NCBI GenBank assembly: GCA_964583865.1
Contig: CAZOXZ010000038.1
Coordinates: forward strand, 1 to 19,186
Reading direction: 5' to 3'
Length of the DNA stretch: 19,186 nt
Source of the DNA: DASSBG01 sp964583865
GTDB lineage: Bacteria > Pseudomonadota > Gammaproteobacteria > Xanthomonadales > Rhodanobacteraceae
A model generated the notes under the pieces. It was given only the letters and a program-made list of their open reading frames with translations, made no database searches and had not been told where the DNA came from. The position numbers were made by a program, and so were the translations under genes. Shown here piece after piece: positions 15,798 to 19,186 of the stretch. How positions within the stretch are numbered: position 1 is the first letter of the stretch; each line of letters begins with the position of its first letter.

Positions 15798-16952
15798 TTA
15801 CTCGCTGGCGGAATCGGACTCGACTGCCTCGGTGCGTTGGCGATTCTTTTCGCGGGCCTCGGTGGCGGCCGCTTGGCGTTCACGCTTGGCGGCCAGGCGT
15901 TGGCGGGCTTCCAGCGTGCGCGCCGACAAGGGTGCCTGGGCCGCACCGGCAGCGTAGGTCGCACCCGGTGCCGCCACGGGGCGATCAAGGCGTGGTGCGC
16001 TCAAATCCTGGACGGCGACCTGGTGTTGTGCCAGCTGCGTGGCGCGAAGCTCCGCCGCATCGTAGGGCAACAGGTGGTTGGCCTCGATGACGCGCCGCCC
16101 CGTATCGCTGCCGGTGAAGGCCACGAAGTGGCCGATGACGCCGGCTTGGGGCGATGTCGCGGAAAAGACCAGGTACAAGGGCTCGTACAGCGGGTAGCTG
16201 CCATCCTGGATGTGCGCCAGGCTGGGTGCCACGCCGTCGATCTCGAGCATGGCCAGCTTGCGGTTGTCGTGTACGCCTGAAAGCGTCGAGGCACCCAGGC
16301 CCCAGGGGTCCAGGGCGACTGCCGCTTCCAGCTGCTTGGTGTTGATGTACAGGCGCCTGGAGGCCACTGGTTGGTTGCCGCGTCGGAACAGGTACTTGCG
16401 CATGCTGAACTCGATACCGTCCAGCGGACTGGCCACCGAGTACAGGTGGATGCGTTGGTCCGGTCCGCCCAGCGCCTTCCAGTTGGTGATCTTGCCGTAG
16501 TAGATGTCATGCAGCTGGTTCAGACTGATGTCCCGTACCGGGTTGTCGGCATGCACGATCATGACCAGGGCATCCCACGCCACCGGATGAAAGACCAGGT
16601 CGTCTTCGGTGTCGCGGGCAGGAAATGCGGGACGCACGCTGCCGGCGATGTCGACGTTGCCGGAGACGACTGCGTCGATGCCGGCAATGGTGCTGAACGG
16701 CTCCACGTCCATGGCCAGGTGGCCGGACTTGTGCCATGCGCGGGCCAGATCATGCATCAGGCTGCGTGCGGTGGTGACGTCACCACGCCAGCTCAGGGCC
16801 TTTTCCGGTGTGGTTTCGGCGGCGCCCGCGCTCGTGCAGAGCATGGCGAGCACTGTGCAGGTCAGCAGGCTGCGGAGCAGTGCACGCCATGAAGGCCGCG
16901 CGTCCGTGATGTGGGTGGGAAGTTGTCGGCTTGGGGGCACGTTCTCGATCAT
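15798..16952 (-). CDS. Orphan PstS-like periplasmic substrate-binding protein
   Basis: A 384-residue exported protein whose central part (about 60-295) resembles the PstS/phosphate-type periplasmic binding fold. Landmarks are STIAGIDAVVSGNVDIAGSVRPA at about 87-109 (shortened motif: GIDAVVSGNVDIAGS), then VMIVHADNPV at 130-139, then LHDIYYGKITNWKALGG at 147-163. LHDIYYGKITNW is a strong hallmark of this family. A signal peptide or anchor lies at about 24-45, after 20 extra N-terminal residues. Beyond 305 comes a non-homologous tail ending in an Ala/Arg/Glu-rich, probably helical segment (346-384). No pstCAB transporter genes are nearby. The start at 16952 is chosen because the upstream frame encodes an implausible Arg-rich stretch before the signal sequence. 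Phosphate binding is inferred from the fold only. Confidence 0.82.
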   Translation of the reverse strand: MIENVPPSRQLPTHITDARPSWRALLRSLLTCTVLAMLCTSAGAAETTPEKALSWRGDVTTARSLMHDLARAWHKSGHLAMDVEPFSTIAGIDAVVSGNVDIAGSVRPAFPARDTEDDLVFHPVAWDALVMIVHADNPVRDISLNQLHDIYYGKITNWKALGGPDQRIHLYSVASPLDGIEFSMRKYLFRRGNQPVASRRLYINTKQLEAAVALDPWGLGASTLSGVHDNRKLAMLEIDGVAPSLAHIQDGSYPLYEPLYLVFSATSPQAGVIGHFVAFTGSDTGRRVIEANHLLPYDAAELRATQLAQHQVAVQDLSAPRLDRPVAAPGATYAAGAAQAPLSARTLEARQRLAAKRERQAAATEAREKNRQRTEAVESDSASE

Positions 16953-17053
16953 GTGAAACGAACACCGGGTACGGATGGACGGGAAGGGGGCGGATGCAAG
17001 CCAGCTGCGTGGCTGCCGTCGCTGGTGTGCTCGCCGCTCAAGATGCCGGCGGG

Positions 17054-17075
17054 GCGCGGGCATGTTCACCCGCGC
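17054..17075. other. GC-rich hairpin between degQ and the binding-protein gene
   Basis: GCGCGGG (17054-17060) and CCCGCGC (17069-17075) are perfect 7-bp complements around the loop CATGTTCA. It lies 114 bp past the degQ stop in the 236-bp gap before the next minus-strand gene. No T-run follows on either strand, so it is not a textbook terminator. It could partly terminate degQ transcripts, protect their 3' end, or bind a protein. The rest of the gap shows no convincing promoter; a TAGAAT at 17116-17121 on the minus strand lacks a -35. Confidence 0.3.
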
Positions 17076-17188
17076 TGCTCCGGGGCATGGCAACGACCAG
17101 TGGCGCAGAGGCCGCATTCTATCGTACATCCGCGTTCCGCGGCTGGAAGTGGACCGTGGCAGCAGCGACGACCATCACCTGTTGAGTA

Positions 17189-18559
17189 TCAACGCATGCG
17201 CAGGTACATGGCGCGGTTGCCGCGTGCAATCGTGAGCACCAGTTGGGCTGGCGTGCGGTTGAGGTCCTGCTTCAGGCGCGCGAGGCTGTCGACGCGCACA
17301 CGCCCGATGCCGATGATCCGGTCGCCGGACTGCAGGCCGTTGGCGGCCGCCCGGCTGTCCCTGGCGACCTGCACCACGGCAATGCCATGCAGGCCGTTAT
17401 CGCGTTCGTGCTTGGAGAGCTCGCGCAATTCGGCACCCGCCAGGCGCGGGTCCAGCTTGGCGCCGGCCGAATGCGCCAGGTTCTCCGGCGCCAGATGGGT
17501 GGTGGCCTGCCATGTCTTGCCATGGCGTTGCACGGTCAGCTTGACTTCCTTGCCGACCGTCAGCAAGCCCACGGCATTGTCCAGGGCATCGCTGTTGTCA
17601 ACCTCGTTGCCGTTGATGGCGAGGATGACGTCGCCACTGCGGATGCCGCTGGCAGCTGCAGGTGAACCGGGCTGGACGCGTGTCACCACTGCGCCGCGGG
17701 CCTCGTCCAGGCCAAGGGCGCGGGCGATGCGCGCGCTCACGTCCTGGGTTTCCACGCCCAGCAGGCCACGGCGCACATGGCCATAGGTGACCAGCTGGCG
17801 CATGACATGCATGGCGAGGTTGGACGGGATGGCAAAACCGATGCCGGCGCTGGCGCCCGAGGGCGAGTAGATCATGGAATTGATGCCCACCATCTGCCCG
17901 GCCAGGTTCACCAGCGGCCCGCCCGAGTTGCCGGGGTTGATGGAAGCGTCGGTCTGGATGAAACGCTGATAGGTGTTGCCCAGGCCCGAGCGGTTCAGGG
18001 CCGAGACGATGCCCGAGGTGACCGTCTGGCCGAAGCCGAACGGTTCGCCCACGGCAACCACGAAGTCGCCCACGCGCAGCTTGCTGGAGTCGGCGACGGG
18101 CAGGGCGGTCAGCTTGTTCGCATCGATGCGGATGACGGCAATGTCGGTCGCCGGGTCGGTGCCGACGATGGTGGCCTTGAATTTGCGACCATCCTGCAGC
18201 GCCACGGTGATGTCCTCGGCGTGATCGACGACGTGGTTGTTGGTGAGGATGTAGCCCTTGTCGGCGTTGACGATGACGCCCGATCCCAGCGATTGTTGCA
18301 CACGCTGACGCGCCTGCGGCGGCAGGCCGAAGAAGCGGCGCAGGAATGGATCCTCGAAAAATGGGTCACGGGCCTGCACGCGGTGTTTCGAGGAGATGTT
18401 GACGACTGCCGGCGTGACCTTGGCCAGCATGGGCGCCAGCGACGGCAGCGGCTGGCCGTTGATGCTGGGTGGCAGGGTGCCTGCGGCAGGCAGGCTGGTC
18501 AATGTCAGCAGCAACCCGCTTGTCAGCAGGCAGGCAAGCGTGGTCAACAGGCGGTTCAT
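17189..18559 (-). CDS. degQ: Periplasmic serine protease of the DegQ/DegP (HtrA) family
   Basis: An HtrA-type protease that degrades or refolds damaged envelope proteins; usually forms trimers and larger cages. It has a signal peptide (about 1-27), then PLPSLAPMLAKVTPAVVNI, which opens the protease domain as in E. coli DegQ. The catalytic triad, numbered from this start, is H109 (TNNHVV), D139 (DIAVIRI) and S212 (INPGNSGGP). Two PDZ domains follow at about 260-350 and 367-453. The Q-loop region is short, more like DegQ than DegP. Start at 18559 (MNRLL, 456 residues) is favoured over an ATG 15 nt upstream because MDFRL would put an acidic residue in the signal peptide; neither has a ribosome-binding site. 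It is divergent from nrdJ. Confidence 0.93.
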   Translation of the reverse strand: MNRLLTTLACLLTSGLLLTLTSLPAAGTLPPSINGQPLPSLAPMLAKVTPAVVNISSKHRVQARDPFFEDPFLRRFFGLPPQARQRVQQSLGSGVIVNADKGYILTNNHVVDHAEDITVALQDGRKFKATIVGTDPATDIAVIRIDANKLTALPVADSSKLRVGDFVVAVGEPFGFGQTVTSGIVSALNRSGLGNTYQRFIQTDASINPGNSGGPLVNLAGQMVGINSMIYSPSGASAGIGFAIPSNLAMHVMRQLVTYGHVRRGLLGVETQDVSARIARALGLDEARGAVVTRVQPGSPAAASGIRSGDVILAINGNEVDNSDALDNAVGLLTVGKEVKLTVQRHGKTWQATTHLAPENLAHSAGAKLDPRLAGAELRELSKHERDNGLHGIAVVQVARDSRAAANGLQSGDRIIGIGRVRVDSLARLKQDLNRTPAQLVLTIARGNRAMYLRMR

Positions 18560-18589
18560 GAGACGAAAATCCATGGCTTGGGCATGCTG

Positions 18590-18619
18590 TTGAGACTGCA
18601 GTCCTGCCCGGTAGTTTCA
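18590..18619 (-). promoter_or_regulatory. Weak sigma-E-like promoter for degQ
   Basis: On the minus strand, TGAAACT (18619-18613) and TCTCAA (18595-18590) are 17 bp apart. They loosely resemble the envelope-stress promoter pattern GGAACTT and TCTGA/TCAAA. The position, about 30 nt before the start codon, is suitable for degQ. The -35 match is only partial, so this is a guess supported mostly by the function of the gene. Confidence 0.2.
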
Positions 18620-18646
18620 TTCCTGCACGGGTTGCCACGCAAGTGT

Positions 18647-18675
18647 TTGACATCCGGAGGACACGACAGTACCGT
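18647..18675 (+). promoter_or_regulatory. Candidate promoter for nrdJ
   Basis: A perfect TTGACA at 18647-18652 is followed after 17 bp by TACCGT (18670-18675; 3 of 6 consensus bases). Transcription would start near 18682, placing both NrdR boxes just downstream as roadblock-type operators. An alternative is TTGTTC (18708-18713) with AAGAAT (18730-18735), 16 bp apart. In that case the two NrdR boxes would cover the -35 and -10 elements directly, the more usual arrangement. The sequence does not decide between them. Confidence 0.35.
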
Positions 18676-18692
18676 GACCGGTGCGGCACGAA

Positions 18693-18708
18693 ACACAACA
18701 TCTTGTGT
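18693..18708. promoter_or_regulatory. NrdR box 1 upstream of nrdJ
   Basis: ACACAACATCTTGTGT matches the NrdR operator consensus (acaCwAtATaTwGtgt) at 14 of 16 positions, counted by eye. It is embedded in a perfect inverted repeat with 7-bp arms, AACACAA and TTGTGTT (18692-18709), around CATC. NrdR is the ATP/dATP-sensing repressor of ribonucleotide reductase genes. The next gene on the plus strand is a class II ribonucleotide reductase, which makes a functional site very likely. Confidence 0.85.
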
Positions 18709-18724
18709 TGTTCGGATGCCGTAA

Positions 18725-18740
18725 CAGCAAAGAATTGTGG
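18725..18740. promoter_or_regulatory. NrdR box 2, weaker copy 32 bp downstream
   Basis: CAGCAAAGAATTGTGG keeps the half-sites CAA and TTG with the same 4-bp centre as box 1 and matches the NrdR consensus at about 9 of 16 positions. Its centre is exactly 32 bp from that of box 1, about three helical turns. That spacing is typical of tandem NrdR boxes as I recall the literature. Alone it would be unconvincing; phase and position raise confidence. Confidence 0.6.
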
Positions 18741-18758
18741 TGATCATGGCCGGCTGCG

Positions 18759-18781
18759 CTGTTCTTCATGGCTTTGAACAG
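18759..18781 (+). other. Hairpin in the nrdJ leader
   Basis: CTGTTC (18759-18764) and GAACAG (18776-18781) are perfect 6-bp complements around an 11-nt loop in the presumed untranslated leader of nrdJ, about 100 nt before the start codon. It is short and moderately stable. I see none of the conserved elements of a cobalamin riboswitch around it. It may be incidental. Confidence 0.2.
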
Positions 18782-18884
18782 GGTTGCCAGCCACCTTGCA
18801 GGTCCGTCGGCCCGTCGAGGGGCATGGGCGCGCTGGAAGCTGCAGGACGTGGATCATCTGGACTGAATCGTGGGAGAGCATCAA

Positions 18885-19186
18885 GTGACCAACAGCGCGC
18901 ACGCCGATCAGCGCGATCCGGAGCATGACCGCATTCCGTTGCAGCCGGCTTCGTACGACATCTGGGACAAGAAATACCGCCTGAAGAACAAGCGCGGCGA
19001 GGCCGTCGACAAGGACGTGGACGCCACCTGGAAGCGGGTGGCGCGGGCACTGGCCGATGTCGAGGCCACGCCCGAGCTGCGCCAGCATTGGTATGAGCGC
19101 TTTCTGTGGGCCTTGCGTCATGGTGCCATTCCGGCCGGGCGCATCACCTCCAACGCCGGCGCGCGCGAGCACAAGCCGGCCACTTC
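18885..19186 (+). CDS. nrdJ: Adenosylcobalamin-dependent ribonucleotide reductase, N-terminal part
   Basis: The first 100 codons of a class II ribonucleotide reductase, which uses coenzyme B12 to generate the thiyl radical that reduces ribonucleotides and works with or without oxygen. The gene runs off the window. QPASYDIWDKKYRLK at about 20-34, RVARALADVE near 53-62, and RFLWALRHGAIPAGR / ITSNAGAREHKPATS (about 73-101) are characteristic of the NrdJ N-terminus just before the first active-site cysteine region. The GTG at 18885 has GGGAGAG upstream with 6 nt spacing. An in-frame GTG five codons earlier lacks one, and a stop codon precedes it at 18864. Tandem NrdR boxes upstream predict repression when dATP is high. 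The catalytic cysteines lie outside the window, so intactness cannot be judged. Confidence 0.9.
   Translation, partial: MTNSAHADQRDPEHDRIPLQPASYDIWDKKYRLKNKRGEAVDKDVDATWKRVARALADVEATPELRQHWYERFLWALRHGAIPAGRITSNAGAREHKPAT

Larger units (their letters stand above)
18560..18884. other. Intergenic regulatory region between degQ and nrdJ
   Basis: A 325-bp gap between divergent genes with no supported coding sequence. An ATG-initiated frame of 63 codons on the plus strand (18737-18928) has no ribosome-binding site and overlaps the nrdJ start. The gap holds two NrdR-type boxes, candidate plus-strand promoter elements, a weak minus-strand envelope-stress-like promoter, the 10-bp palindrome GACTGCAGTC (18594-18603), and a hairpin in the nrdJ leader. 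About 145 nt lie between the second NrdR box and the nrdJ start codon. Confidence 0.7.

Noticed and set aside
14497..15957. A 486-codon plus-strand ORF opposite the M17 aminopeptidase gene
   Set aside because: It lies antisense to a gene with all its catalytic residues intact, and its translation has no recognisable motif. Long antisense frames are expected in GC-rich DNA.
16953..17188. Pho box controlling the PstS-like gene
   Set aside because: No direct repeats resembling CTGTCAT occur in the upstream gap.
18759..18781. LexA (SOS) box before nrdJ
   Set aside because: CTGTTC and GAACAG are separated by 11 nt, too far apart for the CTGT-N8-ACAG pattern.
18741..18884. Cobalamin riboswitch before the B12-dependent reductase
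   Set aside because: I looked for a B12-box-like sequence and the conserved core and found neither. The GCCAGCC segment near 18786 is not a match.
18737..18928. A 63-codon plus-strand ORF in the nrdJ leader
   Set aside because: No ribosome-binding site, no recognisable product, and it overlaps the well-supported nrdJ start in another frame.

Overview
The window is GC-rich, densely coding chromosomal DNA (base composition judged by eye, not counted). It looks like a gammaproteobacterium, most likely a xanthomonad relative (Lysobacterales/Xanthomonadales). The grounds are the continuous order mreBCD-mrdA-rodA-mltB-rlpA-dacA-ybeD-lipB, the adenosine-kinase-like PfkB protein beside mreB, and a degenerate pseudomonad/xanthomonad-type REP sequence at the left edge. 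The genus cannot be fixed from the sequence alone. No mobile element, tRNA, rRNA or CRISPR array was seen.

Left edge (1-1256): a REP-like hairpin and a second hairpin, then a PfkB-family kinase on the minus strand. The kinase is divergent from mreB. Their roughly 180-bp shared region holds a perfect minus-strand TATAAT, a plausible plus-strand mreB promoter and a 15-bp inverted repeat.

Centre (1257-14360, plus strand): twelve close-packed or overlapping genes that could form one long transcription unit. They are mreB, mreC, mreD, mrdA (PBP2), rodA, mltB, rlpA, dacA, ybeD, lipB, prc and a BPSS1780-like membrane protein gene. The first five encode the rod (elongasome) machinery: MreB filaments, the MreC/MreD membrane scaffold, and the RodA/PBP2 glycan polymerase-transpeptidase pair. 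The next three trim or remodel peptidoglycan (MltB, RlpA, DacA). YbeD and LipB follow, LipB being the octanoyltransferase of lipoate synthesis. lipA, the usual next gene, is absent. In its place is the periplasmic protease Prc, which controls peptidoglycan hydrolases in other bacteria. mrdA/rodA, mltB/rlpA and dacA/ybeD overlap by 4 nt, which suggests translational coupling.

Right part (14389-18559, minus strand): a DegQ/DegP-type periplasmic protease, then an orphan phosphate-binding-like periplasmic protein with an unusual charged C-terminal tail, then an M17 leucyl aminopeptidase. This block is convergent with the long plus-strand cluster, leaving only 28 bp between them and no obvious terminator.

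Right edge (18560-19186): a 325-bp intergenic region, then the first 100 codons of an adenosylcobalamin-dependent (class II) ribonucleotide reductase, nrdJ, cut by the window end. The intergenic region carries a strong match to the NrdR operator (14 of 16 bases) and a weaker second copy exactly 32 bp further on. This tandem pair predicts NrdR control of nrdJ and is the clearest regulatory signal in the window. I found no evidence of a wholly new system. The points most worth checking are the NrdR pair, the prc-for-lipA arrangement, the orphan binding protein, and a 15-codon ORF bridging mreD and mrdA.
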